Assembly: GCF_002278925.1 (NCBI RefSeq)
Contig: NZ_NCJH01000004.1
Coordinates: forward strand, 81,668-145,667
Length of the DNA stretch: 64,000 bases
Source: Polaromonas sp. 39-63-25
GTDB lineage: Bacteria > Pseudomonadota > Gammaproteobacteria > Burkholderiales > Burkholderiaceae_C
Direction of reading: 5' to 3'
The translations under genes were made by a program, and so were the position numbers. The first letter of the stretch is position 1, and every line of letters begins with the position of its first letter. Positions 15,992-24,760 of this stretch are shown here, piece after piece. The notes under the pieces were generated by a model, which did no database searches, had not been told where the DNA came from, and saw nothing but the letters and a program-made list of their open reading frames with translations.

Positions 15992-18576
15992 ACGCCCTCT
16001 CCTGCCGTGGATTCCCCGTCCAGACTCCAGAAGTCTTTACGACAGAGTCCTCGGGCAGCGCAGTAATCGCAGGCCTTGCCTTCGCCCAGCGCCGGCAGTT
16101 TGGCACCGCGTTCAATACGTGCCATGTCGGTCAGGATGCTGTCGATGAGTTCGTCGCGCAGGCCGACGATGTCGGGCTGCTCATAGGTTTTGGTGGGTTC
16201 CTTCTCGCCCAGGTTGACGTAGGCCGCTGCCAGCGTGTCGTCGCTCATCAAGGCGGCATAAAACGCCAGTTGGGTGTCTTCCTGGCCGTTCTTGATGCGC
16301 TCGCTCGTGGTGGTGCGCGGCTCGGTCTTGTAGTCAATCACCAGAGCATGCCCGTCGGGCTGGCGATCGATGCGGTCAAGTTTGCCGAGCAGCGTGAGCG
16401 TGCCGACGGGCACCTCGCGCCAGACTTCGGCTTCATCGAACACCGCGCCGGTGGCTTCGTGGTCGGCCAGCCATTTCAAATAGCCCTCGCGTACGCCGGG
16501 CCAGGCCGCGGCAAAGGGCAAAAACTCGCTGTCGCTGAGTGCCAGCTCCTGCGTGGCGCGCTCGGCCGCTATATTTATCATAGCTGTCCGCGCTGATGCA
16601 TCGGTCGTTGGCGCCGCCTTGAGTGCTTCATGGAAATGCCGCAGCAGGCTGTGCAGCCAGTTGCCGAAGTCGCGCTTGCCCAGCTCGCTTTCGAGTTCTT
16701 CAGGCTCCTGCAGCCGCAGCTGGCGCAGCGCAAAAAAGCGGTAAGGGCAACGCCGCAGGTCTTCATAGGCGCTGGCCGAAAGACGGTTGACGGGCAAGGC
16801 CTCGCCGGTCGGAAAGGGATGGAGCGTGGGCTGGGTGGCCACGGCACGCAGGCTGCGAGGGTCGGTGGCCATGCCCTGTGCTGCGTCCCGGTCCAGCAGC
16901 AGCTCCTGCACAAAGCCGCTGGGGATCAGGTGTTCGCCCGACTCACTGGTACGCCAAAGCACATCGAGATGCGGCATGTGCAGGGCATAGTGCCAGGCCT
17001 GGCGCTGGCCGGCGGCAAGCACTTCCCGCGACGGCAGGCCCAGCAACTCGCGCTGGCCGGGCGTCCAGGGGCCGGCGGGTTCCGGCGACACCGGCAGGCG
17101 GATTTCATCGCAGCCCGGCAGCACCACGGCCTGCATGGGCCGCCCAAGCAGTTGCTGCAGCGGCAGGATGACCACTTGTTCTGCGGGCGGATGCACAGGG
17201 GAAAATTTGCCGCCTTCCAGCGCCTGGTTGGCCCACTGCGTGAAGTCATGCAGCCGCATCACCGGCGATGCTTCAAATTCGGTTTCGGCGCCTTCATGCA
17301 GGCGCAGCACATCCAGCACCGTTTGCCCGGCCTCGTCCTGCGCCAACGCATCCCACTGCCCCGCCGATTGCAAAAGGGTGCGCAGGTCGCGCAGCCATAT
17401 CGCCAGAGGGCGGGCCCGGCCGAATGGGCTGCGCAACGCGTTCACTTCGCGCGCCAACGGCCCCGTTGCCGCAAAGGCGGTCGGCAGGAGGCCTTCTTCC
17501 GGAAAATCCGGCAGGTCGCGCCAGGCGCGCACACCGGTCTTGCGCAGTTCGGTTTCGGCAGCCGTGACCAGGGCGGCGTCAAATGCCGCTGCGTTTTTCA
17601 ACCAGTCCAGCACGGCGTCCGTCGATGCATCCCAGGGCATGGCGCGCAGCAGGCTCATCAGGCTGGCGGCAGCCCGGGTGGTCGAGAGCTTCCAGCCGGT
17701 TTCGTCACGCATGGCGATACCGCGCTCTGCCAGCATGGCGCCGACACGGCGCGTGAGTTGCCGGTCCTGCGCAATCAACGCCACCGGGCTGCGGCCTTGC
17801 GCCAGGTGCGCCAGCACGCAGGCGGCAGCCCGGCCGGCTTCGTCTTCTGCGTCCTGCGCAATATGCAGCGCGGGGGGTGCCGAGGACTCTTCCAGGGAAA
17901 GGCAGAGCGGGATGGAAACCGAACGTTCGCCGAAATGGGCCTCGAGGGCTTCAATGAGCGGGTCGGCCTGAAAGCCTTCCAGCACGGCAAACAGCTGCGG
18001 GTTCGCCTGGAAAAGGCGGTCTGTGGGATAGGAAGAAGCCGCCGCCCAAGCCAGCGCTATGCGCCCCACGGCCGCCTCGAGTGCCAGCACCGGCGAATCC
18101 AGGCCCGCACCCAGCGTCAGCGCGAGCCGCTCGCTCCAGGCCCGGCGCCCGGCCGGCACGACGGCAGCGGCCACACCAGCCAGGCTCCAGGCCGCCTCGA
18201 CCAGCCGGCCGGCCAGTGCGTCCTGCTGGGCGCCCAGGCCCGCACGGCCCAGCAGCGATGCGGCTGTGAGCATGTCGACCGCCACATCCATGCGCACATC
18301 GTCGCCCGAAGGGACATGCAGGCCCAGCGTGCCGCCCAGGCCGCTGGCCCAATTCATGGTGGTCTCAAAGCGGGGAACAAAAAAAGTCTCCCCCGCCTGC
18401 GCAGCCCAGGCCCGGCGTGCCTGCTGGATCAGCTGGGCATAGGGCAGCAACACCACGACCTCTGCCGGGTGGACCTCCCGCGCCCGCACCACGGCTGCCA
18501 GCTGGCCCATCGCCTGCTGCCAGCACAGCGCATCAGGCGTAGGCAAGGCGGCGTCGGCGGTCGGGGCGAGTGGCAT
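15988..18576 (-). CDS. PD-(D/E)XK nuclease with inactivated helicase domain, AddB-like (TIGR03623 type)
   Basis: About 862 residues from ATG 18576 (MPLAPTADAALPTPDALCWQ); a TTG 84 bases upstream is a weaker alternative. The N-terminal two thirds look like a degenerate superfamily 1 helicase without a usable Walker A. The C-terminus is a nuclease: GNWLHSLLRHFHEALK, ALVIDYKTEP, and QLAFYAALM. Cysteines in RRCPYRFFALRQLRL and in CDYCAARGLC (C-x2-C-x5-C) match the iron-sulfur cluster of AddB-type nucleases. It is upstream of and overlaps the AddA-like gene. A degenerate family A repeat is read in frame at 16568-16618. Confidence 0.85.
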   Translation of the reverse strand: MPLAPTADAALPTPDALCWQQAMGQLAAVVRAREVHPAEVVVLLPYAQLIQQARRAWAAQAGETFFVPRFETTMNWASGLGGTLGLHVPSGDDVRMDVAVDMLTAASLLGRAGLGAQQDALAGRLVEAAWSLAGVAAAVVPAGRRAWSERLALTLGAGLDSPVLALEAAVGRIALAWAAASSYPTDRLFQANPQLFAVLEGFQADPLIEALEAHFGERSVSIPLCLSLEESSAPPALHIAQDAEDEAGRAAACVLAHLAQGRSPVALIAQDRQLTRRVGAMLAERGIAMRDETGWKLSTTRAAASLMSLLRAMPWDASTDAVLDWLKNAAAFDAALVTAAETELRKTGVRAWRDLPDFPEEGLLPTAFAATGPLAREVNALRSPFGRARPLAIWLRDLRTLLQSAGQWDALAQDEAGQTVLDVLRLHEGAETEFEASPVMRLHDFTQWANQALEGGKFSPVHPPAEQVVILPLQQLLGRPMQAVVLPGCDEIRLPVSPEPAGPWTPGQRELLGLPSREVLAAGQRQAWHYALHMPHLDVLWRTSESGEHLIPSGFVQELLLDRDAAQGMATDPRSLRAVATQPTLHPFPTGEALPVNRLSASAYEDLRRCPYRFFALRQLRLQEPEELESELGKRDFGNWLHSLLRHFHEALKAAPTTDASARTAMINIAAERATQELALSDSEFLPFAAAWPGVREGYLKWLADHEATGAVFDEAEVWREVPVGTLTLLGKLDRIDRQPDGHALVIDYKTEPRTTTSERIKNGQEDTQLAFYAALMSDDTLAAAYVNLGEKEPTKTYEQPDIVGLRDELIDSILTDMARIERGAKLPALGEGKACDYCAARGLCRKDFWSLDGESTAGEGV
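16568..16618 (+). repeat. Degenerate dispersed repeat family A inside the addB-like gene
   Basis: GCTATATTTATCATAGCTGT followed by CCGCGC and a GGTTGG-like 3' half. It encodes, on the opposite strand, ALKAAPTTDASARTAMINIA just after the nuclease motif GNWLHSLLRHFHE. The match to the family is weaker than in dnaX or the addA-like gene. Confidence 0.5.
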
Positions 18577-18786
18577 GGCAGGGTTGGAGATAGGCTGGTC
18601 GCAGGAAAGAAATGGGCAAAGTCCGTGAAATGAAGCGGGCGCGGTGGCCAAACGCCGCAAATTGAATAATCGCTATCGGAGCCATAGCCCCGGCGTGTCC
18701 GACCCGGCCACTTGCTTTCTGCCACAATGACTGCAACTTTAGTCCCCAACGTATCGTAACCATCCTAACCAGACAAAGGAGCCGCC

Positions 18787-19119
18787 ATGGCGAGCGAACT
18801 GATCAAACATACCACCGATGCCACCTTCGAAGCCGACGTGCTGCAGGCCTCCAAACCCGTGCTGGTCGACTACTGGGCCGAGTGGTGCGGCCCCTGCAAG
18901 ATGATTGCCCCGATTCTGGACGAAGTCGCCACCGGTTACGACGGCCGCCTGCAGATCGCCAAGATGAATGTGGACGAAAACCGCGACATTCCCGCCAAGT
19001 TCGGCATTCGCGGCATCCCGACGCTGATGCTGTTCAAGGACGGCCAGCTGGCCGCCACCAAGGTCGGCGCCATGAGCAAGGCGCAACTGACCGCCTTCAT
19101 CGACCAGCAACTGGTCTGA
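18787..19119 (+). CDS. trxA: Thioredoxin 1
   Basis: A 110-residue cytoplasmic disulfide reductase with the active site WCGPC at residues 32-36 ([17 protein letters not shown]), the cis-proline loop [14 protein letters not shown] and the C-terminal helix [13 protein letters not shown] strong ribosome site AAAGGAG precedes ATG 18787. It reduces ribonucleotide reductase, arsenate reductases of the glutaredoxin/thioredoxin type and other targets. It is divergent from the AddB-like gene and lies upstream of rho in the same direction, an order seen in many beta- and gammaproteobacteria. Confidence 0.97.
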   Translation: MASELIKHTTDATFEADVLQASKPVLVDYWAEWCGPCKMIAPILDEVATGYDGRLQIAKMNVDENRDIPAKFGIRGIPTLMLFKDGQLAATKVGAMSKAQLTAFIDQQLV

Positions 19120-19387
19120 TCGGCCTTGTCCCCAGCCACCGGCGCGCTGTCCCTGCACAGCCTGCCGGTGCGCCATCCGGCATGAAGCGGATCGGCAGGA
19201 CCTGCTCCCGCACCTCCATCGCCCCGATAACCACCCCCAATTTCCTGTCATAATGGCCCTGTTCGCTGACCGGCTGCTGCCGGCCGGTTCGAGTTCCCGG
19301 TTTGTGAAGCGCCTCTAGCTTCCTTTCAGACCTCCCCCGTTTTTTATCTGAACTCCGCGAGGAGTTGACTTCACGCAAGGTTTCCCC

Positions 19388-20650
19388 ATGCACTTAAACG
19401 AACTCAAGGCACTGCACGTGTCTGAAGTCCTCAAGCAGGCCGAAGAGCTTGAGATCGAAAACACCGGCCGCATGCGCAAGCAGGAGCTGATGTTCGCGAT
19501 CATCAAGAAGCGCTCCAAAACGGGTGAAACCATCGTTGCCGACGGCGTGCTCGAAGTGCTGCCCGACGGCTTCGGCTTCCTGCGTGCGCCGGACTCCAGC
19601 TACACCGCCTCCACCGACGACATCTACATCAGCCCGAGCCAGATCCGCCGCTTCAACCTGCACACCGGCGACATGATCGAAGGCGAAGTGCGCACCCCGA
19701 AAGACGGCGAGCGCTACTTTGCCCTGAACAAGCTCGACAAGGTCAACGACGGCGCACCTGAAGCCAACAAGCACAAGGTGATGTTCGAGAACCTGACGCC
19801 GCTGTTCCCGCGTGAGCAGTTCAAGCTCGAGCGCGACATCAAGGGCGAGGAAAACCTGACCAGCCGCATCATTGACATCATCGCCCCCATCGGCAAGGGC
19901 CAGCGCGCCCTGCTGGTGGCGCCGCCCAAGTCCGGCAAGACCGTGATGATGCAGAACATCGCCCACGCCATCACCGCCAACTACCCCGAAGTGGTCATGA
20001 TGGTGCTGCTGGTCGACGAGCGCCCTGAAGAGGTCACCGAAATGCAGCGCAGCGTGCGCGGCGAAGTGATCTCCTCGACCTTTGACGAACCCGCCGCGCG
20101 CCACGTGCACGTGGCCGAAATGGTGATCGAGCGCGCCAAGCGCCTGGTCGAACTCGGCAAGGACGTGGTGATCCTGCTGGACTCCATCACCCGCCTGGCC
20201 CGTGCCTACAACAACGTGCTGCCCTCTTCCGGCAAGGTGCTGACCGGCGGTGTGGACGCCAACGCGCTGCAGCGCCCGAAACGTTTCTTCGGCGCCGCGC
20301 GCAAGATCGAGGAAGGCGGCAGCCTGACCATCATCGGCACCGCGCTGGTCGATACCGGCAGCCGCATGGACGAGGTGATCTTCGAGGAATTCAAGGGCAC
20401 CGGCAACTGCGAAATCCACCTGGACCGCCGCCTCTACGAAAAACGCGTGTTCCCGGCGATTCACCTGAACCGCAGCGGCACCCGCAAGGAAGAACTGCTG
20501 CTGGCCCCCGAAATCCTGCAAAAGTCGCGGATTTTGCGCCAATTCATGTACAACATGGACGAAATCGAGTCCATGGAACTGATGCTCAAAAACATGAAAG
20601 CCACCAAGAACAACCACGAGTTCTTCGACATGATGAGGCGGGGTGGTTAG
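19388..20650 (+). CDS. rho: Transcription termination factor Rho
   Basis: A 420-residue hexameric RNA helicase. The N-terminus ([40 protein letters not shown]) is the Rho N-terminal helical domain. The RNA-binding cold-shock fold contains GFGFLR and [14 protein letters not shown]. The ATPase has P-loop [13 protein letters not shown] (about residues 178-190), [10 protein letters not shown], the Q-loop region and [15 protein letters not shown] Walker B. The 268-base leader after trxA has a candidate -10 CATAAT at 19249-19254 and an ACCGGC...GCCGGT hairpin; rho genes are commonly autoregulated in their leaders, but that is inference here. Confidence 0.97.
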   Translation: MHLNELKALHVSEVLKQAEELEIENTGRMRKQELMFAIIKKRSKTGETIVADGVLEVLPDGFGFLRAPDSSYTASTDDIYISPSQIRRFNLHTGDMIEGEVRTPKDGERYFALNKLDKVNDGAPEANKHKVMFENLTPLFPREQFKLERDIKGEENLTSRIIDIIAPIGKGQRALLVAPPKSGKTVMMQNIAHAITANYPEVVMMVLLVDERPEEVTEMQRSVRGEVISSTFDEPAARHVHVAEMVIERAKRLVELGKDVVILLDSITRLARAYNNVLPSSGKVLTGGVDANALQRPKRFFGAARKIEEGGSLTIIGTALVDTGSRMDEVIFEEFKGTGNCEIHLDRRLYEKRVFPAIHLNRSGTRKEELLLAPEILQKSRILRQFMYNMDEIESMELMLKNMKATKNNHEFFDMMRRGG

Positions 20651-20675
20651 CCCCCTGCCCGCTGACTGAATTAGT

Positions 20676-20769
20676 CCAGCCGGGGCCGCGGAACCGGCTT
20701 TGCCGGGCCGCAGGCGCAGCGCCCCCTCGGGGGGCAGCGTTTACACGCAGTGAAAAAGCGTGGGGGCCC
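20676..20769 (+). repeat. GC-rich dispersed repeat, family B, copy 3
   Basis: CCAGCCGGGGCCGCGGAACC ... AAAAAGCGTGGGGGCCCC in the gap between rho and rpmE2. No T-rich terminator is visible after rho, so this foldable repeat may be the only strong structure in the 3' region of the rho transcript. Confidence 0.85.
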
Positions 20770-20861
20770 CGTAAGTGCTTGATTCCATGGCATAATGTGA
20801 GGCTTCACGGAAAGTGCTCAGAACTGGTTTGAGTGGCTCCCGAAACGAACAAGGAAAGATC

Positions 20862-21143
20862 ATGAAAGAAGGCATTCACCCCAACTACCGCGAAGTTTGT
20901 TTCCTGGACATGTCCAACAACTTCAAGTTTGTGACCCGTTCCTGCGCCAACACCAAAGAAATGGTGAAGATGGAAGACGGCCGCGAACTGCCGCTGTACA
21001 AACTCGATACGTCGAGCGAATCGCATCCGTTTTACACCGGCACACAGAAATCCGTGGACAACATGGGTGGCCGCGTCGAGAAATTCCGCAACCGTTTTGG
21101 CAAGACCGCTGCCAAAGACGCTGCAGCACCTGCTGCCGAGTAA
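20862..21143 (+). CDS. rpmE2: 50S ribosomal protein L31 type B
   Basis: A 93-residue protein from ATG 20862 with ribosome site [22 protein letters not shown] and [27 protein letters not shown] are signatures of L31 type B, the zinc-independent form: it lacks the CxxC pair of type A. Such paralogs are often used under zinc limitation, but it may be the only L31 in this genome. A -10-like CATAAT lies at about 20791. A strong terminator follows at 21171-21203. Confidence 0.95.
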   Translation: MKEGIHPNYREVCFLDMSNNFKFVTRSCANTKEMVKMEDGRELPLYKLDTSSESHPFYTGTQKSVDNMGGRVEKFRNRFGKTAAKDAAAPAAE

Positions 21144-21170
21144 GCTGCAAAACTGCTCCGGCCACACGAA

Positions 21171-21203
21171 AAAGCAGCCTGAATGTCAGGCTGCTTTTTT
21201 TTT
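21171..21203 (+). terminator. Rho-independent terminator of rpmE2
   Basis: Stem AGCAGCCTGA/TCAGGCTGCT with a 3-base loop (21173-21195), followed by nine T residues, 28 bases after the rpmE2 stop. Confidence 0.93.
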
Positions 21204-21240
21204 GCCCCAAAATCGGGCCTTCCGTCCAGCCTGACCTCCC

Positions 21241-23010
21241 TTGAACAAACCCTCGCCAGCCATCATCGCCCAGTCTGCAGTTCGCCGCCTGCCCCGGCTG
21301 GCGCTGCTGCTGTTCTGCGTGGCCTATATCCTGCCCGGCTTCCTCGGTCGCGGCCCCTGGAAAAACGCCGACATTGCGGCCTTCGGCACCATGCGCGAAC
21401 TGGCTGCCGGCAACACCAGCTGGCTGCATCCGCTGCTGCTGGGGCAGGTCGGCGAGTTTGAAGCGCTCGCGCCCTACTGGATGGGCGCATTGGCGATCAA
21501 GGCCCTGCCCTTTCTCGACCCTGCTTTTGCGGTGCGGATACCGTTCGGCCTGCTGCTGGCGCTGACGCTGCTGTGTACCTGGTACGCCGTCTATTACCTG
21601 GCGCGCAGCCCGCAGGCCCAGCCCGTGGCGTTTGCCTTTGGCGGGGAAGCCAGCCCGGTCGATTACGCCCGGGCCATTGCCGATGCCGCCCTGCTGGCCC
21701 TGATCGCCAGCCTCGGCCTGGCCCAGCTATCCCACGAAACCACACCCGCGCTGGCGCAGCTCGGTTTCACGGCATTGGCTTTTTATGCCGTGGCGGCCAG
21801 CGCCTACCGCAACGCCTGGAAAGTGATGGGTCCTGCCCTCGGGCTGGTGGTCGGCTTGGCCGGCCTGGCCCTGAGCGGCGCCCCCACGGTGGCCGCGCTC
21901 CTGGGTGCCGGCAGCACGCTGGTGGCATGGGGCAACGCGCAAAGCGCCCGGCCCGACAACAACCCGGCCCATGCCTGGCGCTGGGTGCTGCTGACCGGGG
22001 GTCTGACCCTGGCGGTGGCCGCTCTGTCCTGGGGGCTGGATCTGTGGCGCTGGCGCATCGAAATTCCCGGTCTGGAAAGCCCGGCAGATCGCAAGGAATG
22101 GCGCAGCGTGGCGCGTCTGCTGATCTGGTTCGCCTGGCCCACCTGGCCACTGGCCGCGTGGACCCTGTGGCGCTGGCGCCGGCAGCTGACCAGCCGGCAT
22201 GTGGCCCTGCCGCTGTGGTTTGCACTGGTGGCGCTGGCCGCCACGGTGACCACCACCGCGTCGGACCGCAGCCTGCTGCTGAGCCTGCCGCCGCTGGCGG
22301 CACTGGCCGCCTTTGCCTTGCCCACCCTCAAGCGCAGCGTGGCCTCGCTGATTGACTGGTTCACGCTGCTGTTTTTCACCGGCTGCGCCATCATCATCTG
22401 GGTGATCTGGATTGCCATGCAGACCGGCATGCCCAGGCAGCCTGCCGCGAACGTCGCCAAGCTGGCGCCTGGCTTTGAGCCCAGCTTTTCGTGGCTGGCA
22501 TTTTTGGCCGCTGCGCTGGCCACCCTGGCCTGGGCCTGGCTGGTCAAGTGGCGGGCCGGCCGCCAGCGCGCGGCGGTGTGGAAGTCCATGGTCTTGCCCG
22601 CTGGCGGCGCCACGCTGTGCTGGCTGCTGCTGATGACGCTGTGGCTGCCCCTGCTCGACTATGCCCGCAGCTACGCGCCGCTGTCGCGGCAGGTCGCGGC
22701 GCGCGTCGAGCCCGGTGCCTGCGTCGAGGTATACGGCCTGAACAGCGCCCAGGTCGCCGCCTTCCAGTACCACGGCCACATGGAACTGCGCCGGGCTGGC
22801 GCCAAAGCCGTCTGCCCCTACATGGTGGTCGATGCCGACGCCCAGGGCGCGCTCAGCGAAACCGTGGACATGCCAGAGTGGGCCTACCTGGCCACCCTGA
22901 GCCGCCCCACCGACAAAAACGAAAACGTGGCACTGTACAAAAGAGTCAGCGTGGCGGCTGCCGGCCAGGGGGCAGACCCGGGCACGGCACCTGCCCGCCA
23001 GCGACCGTAG
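21241..23010 (+). CDS. Membrane glycosyltransferase-like protein (GT39/ArnT-like)
   Basis: A 589-residue polytopic membrane protein with about 10-12 hydrophobic helices. The start is TTG 21241 because no ATG exists nearby. The segment after helix 1, FLGRGPWKNADIAAFGTMRELAAGN, contains the acidic D in the first periplasmic loop that ArnT/PMT-like enzymes use to transfer sugars from polyprenyl phosphate. The C-terminal part (VEPGACVEVYGLNSAQVAAFQYHGHMELRR) is a soluble periplasmic domain. It starts 38 bases after the rpmE2 terminator and has no operon partner. The acceptor is unknown. Confidence 0.65.
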   Translation: MNKPSPAIIAQSAVRRLPRLALLLFCVAYILPGFLGRGPWKNADIAAFGTMRELAAGNTSWLHPLLLGQVGEFEALAPYWMGALAIKALPFLDPAFAVRIPFGLLLALTLLCTWYAVYYLARSPQAQPVAFAFGGEASPVDYARAIADAALLALIASLGLAQLSHETTPALAQLGFTALAFYAVAASAYRNAWKVMGPALGLVVGLAGLALSGAPTVAALLGAGSTLVAWGNAQSARPDNNPAHAWRWVLLTGGLTLAVAALSWGLDLWRWRIEIPGLESPADRKEWRSVARLLIWFAWPTWPLAAWTLWRWRRQLTSRHVALPLWFALVALAATVTTTASDRSLLLSLPPLAALAAFALPTLKRSVASLIDWFTLLFFTGCAIIIWVIWIAMQTGMPRQPAANVAKLAPGFEPSFSWLAFLAAALATLAWAWLVKWRAGRQRAAVWKSMVLPAGGATLCWLLLMTLWLPLLDYARSYAPLSRQVAARVEPGACVEVYGLNSAQVAAFQYHGHMELRRAGAKAVCPYMVVDADAQGALSETVDMPEWAYLATLSRPTDKNENVALYKRVSVAAAGQGADPGTAPARQRP

Positions 23011-23135
23011 GCGGCCTGCCGCCCTGCGCCGGAAGGAGACGCGCAGGACGCGCTACGGGCAATGCGGCCCTTCTCCTACGCCCGTTTGCGTCAACAAGCT
23101 CTGGCGAAGGCGTTGACGCTCGGGAAAAATGATGC

Positions 23136-23810
23136 ATGACCAAGCTATCCGTTCGTTCGACCTCTCCCGCAGACATTGACGCCTTGCTGAAGCTGCAGGC
23201 CCATGTTTATCCCACCATTGCCCCCTGGCGGCGCGATCAGCTGGCCCACCAGTTGGACCTGTTCCCCGAAGGACAGCTGGTCGCCACGCTGGACCAGCGC
23301 ATTGTCGGCTGCGCCAGCTCGCTGGTGATTGCCTGGGACGAATGGGCAGACGAGCACACATGGTCCCAGATCACCGCCGCCGGCACCTTCGACACGCACA
23401 ACCCGGCAGGATTCACCTTGTACGGCGCGGAAGTTTTTGTCGATCCGCGCCTGCGCGGCAAACGGGTAGGCCACGCCCTGTACGAAGGCCGGCGCCGCAT
23501 CTGCCGGCAACTCAACCTCCGGCGAATCATTGCCTGCGGCAGACTGCCGGGGTACAGCGTCGTGGCGCAGCAGATGTCGATTGAGCTCTATGCAAAAAAA
23601 ACGCTGTGGGGGGATTTCGTGGACCCCGTGCTGAGCTTTCAGCTGCGTGAAGGATTCCGCTACTGCGGCATCATGGAAAATTACCTGCCCGAAGACAGCG
23701 ACTCTCTCGGCCACGCAGCACTGATCGCCTGGGTCAACCCGGACTACGACCCGACGAGAAAACCGACCCTGCAGCTGGCTGCGGCCCTGCAGCAGGAGGC
23801 AACAGCATGA
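23136..23810 (+). CDS. GNAT family N-acetyltransferase
   Basis: A 224-residue protein. The N-terminal STSPADIDALLKLQAHVYPTIAPWRRDQL is the GNAT substrate arm. The acetyl-CoA segment is VFVDPRLRGKRVGHALYEGRRRICRQLNLRRIIACGRLPGY (about residues 96-140), with R-x-x-G-x-G/A replaced by RGKRVGHAL. It overlaps the next gene, a nitrilase-family hydrolase, by 4 bases. The two-gene pair resembles the fused GNAT-nitrilase protein seen in some bacteria (B. subtilis YhcX type), so the two proteins probably act on the same substrate. The substrate is unknown. Confidence 0.85.
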   Translation: MTKLSVRSTSPADIDALLKLQAHVYPTIAPWRRDQLAHQLDLFPEGQLVATLDQRIVGCASSLVIAWDEWADEHTWSQITAAGTFDTHNPAGFTLYGAEVFVDPRLRGKRVGHALYEGRRRICRQLNLRRIIACGRLPGYSVVAQQMSIELYAKKTLWGDFVDPVLSFQLREGFRYCGIMENYLPEDSDSLGHAALIAWVNPDYDPTRKPTLQLAAALQQEATA

Positions 23811-24727
23811 GCAGCACCGACCTCGCGCGCGACCCCGCGCACAAACCCCAGCAGACCACGGTACGCATCGCGGCGGTGCAATACCTGCTGCGCGCCATCA
23901 GCGACTGGGACGGTTTCGAGAATCAGGTCCGCTTCGTGATGAAAGCAGCCGGCGACTACAAACCCCAGTTCGTGATGTTTCCGGAAATCTTCACCACCCA
24001 GCTGCTGTCCTTCATGGACACCAGCGACCTGCGCAGCGCCGTGCGGGAAATGGACAGCTACACGGGCCGCTACATCGCGCTGTTCACCGAGCTGGCTGCG
24101 CATTGGGGTGTTCACATCATCGGCGGCAGCCACCCGACCATCACCAACGGACGCCTGCTCAACACCGCCTATCTTTTCACGCCCGGCGGCAAGGTGTTCA
24201 CCCAGGACAAGATTCACCTGACACGCTGGGAAAAGGAGAAATGGAAGGGAGACCCGGGCAACGAACTGAAGGTGTTTGAAACGCCGTACGGTCGCATCAG
24301 CATCCTGATCTGCTACGACATCGAATTCCCCGAACTCTCGAGAAAGGTGTGCGAACAGGGCGCCGACATCATCTTCGTGCCGTCCTGCACCGACGACAGG
24401 CAGGGTTTCTGGCGTGTGCGCTACTGCTGCCATGCGCGCGCCATCGAGAACCAGGTGTACGTAGCCGTGACCGGGACCGTGGGCAATCTCGCCGTCGAAG
24501 GTCTGGGTCTTCATTTTGGCCAGGCCGCGATCATCACCCCGTCCGACTTTCCCTTCGCGCGGGACGGCATCGCTGCCGAGGGTGTGCCCAACATGGAGCA
24601 GATCGTGATTGCCGACGTGGACCTGGGCAAGCTGGTCAGCAACCGGGTCAACGGCACCACCATCCCCCTGTACGACAAGCGGGTCGACGTCTACGCCAAC
24701 GATGTCGAGATCGTCTCCACGGTCTGA
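23807..24727 (+). CDS. Carbon-nitrogen hydrolase (nitrilase superfamily)
   Basis: A 306-residue hydrolase. The catalytic triad is visible: E60 in FVMFPEIFTTQ, K135 in TQDKIHLTRWEKE, and C169 in ILICYDIEFPE. The protein is the usual length for omega-amidase and beta-ureidopropionase branches, but the segment KVCEQGADIIFVPSCTDDRQGFWRVRYCCHARAIENQVYVAVTGTVG is that of the GNAT-linked branch. It probably hydrolyses an amide or N-acyl compound in the cytoplasm. Translation is coupled to the acetyltransferase by a 4-base overlap. It is convergent with phoR (33-base gap). Confidence 0.87.
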   Translation: MSSTDLARDPAHKPQQTTVRIAAVQYLLRAISDWDGFENQVRFVMKAAGDYKPQFVMFPEIFTTQLLSFMDTSDLRSAVREMDSYTGRYIALFTELAAHWGVHIIGGSHPTITNGRLLNTAYLFTPGGKVFTQDKIHLTRWEKEKWKGDPGNELKVFETPYGRISILICYDIEFPELSRKVCEQGADIIFVPSCTDDRQGFWRVRYCCHARAIENQVYVAVTGTVGNLAVEGLGLHFGQAAIITPSDFPFARDGIAAEGVPNMEQIVIADVDLGKLVSNRVNGTTIPLYDKRVDVYANDVEIVSTV

Positions 24728-24760
24728 CACAGCCGGTCAAGGCCGCACCCGCCGGAGGAA

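Noticed and set aside
19394-20617. Long open frame on the minus strand opposite rho
   Set aside because: It mirrors the highly conserved rho gene; the translation is rich in His/Val/Gln without domain features. Antisense shadow.
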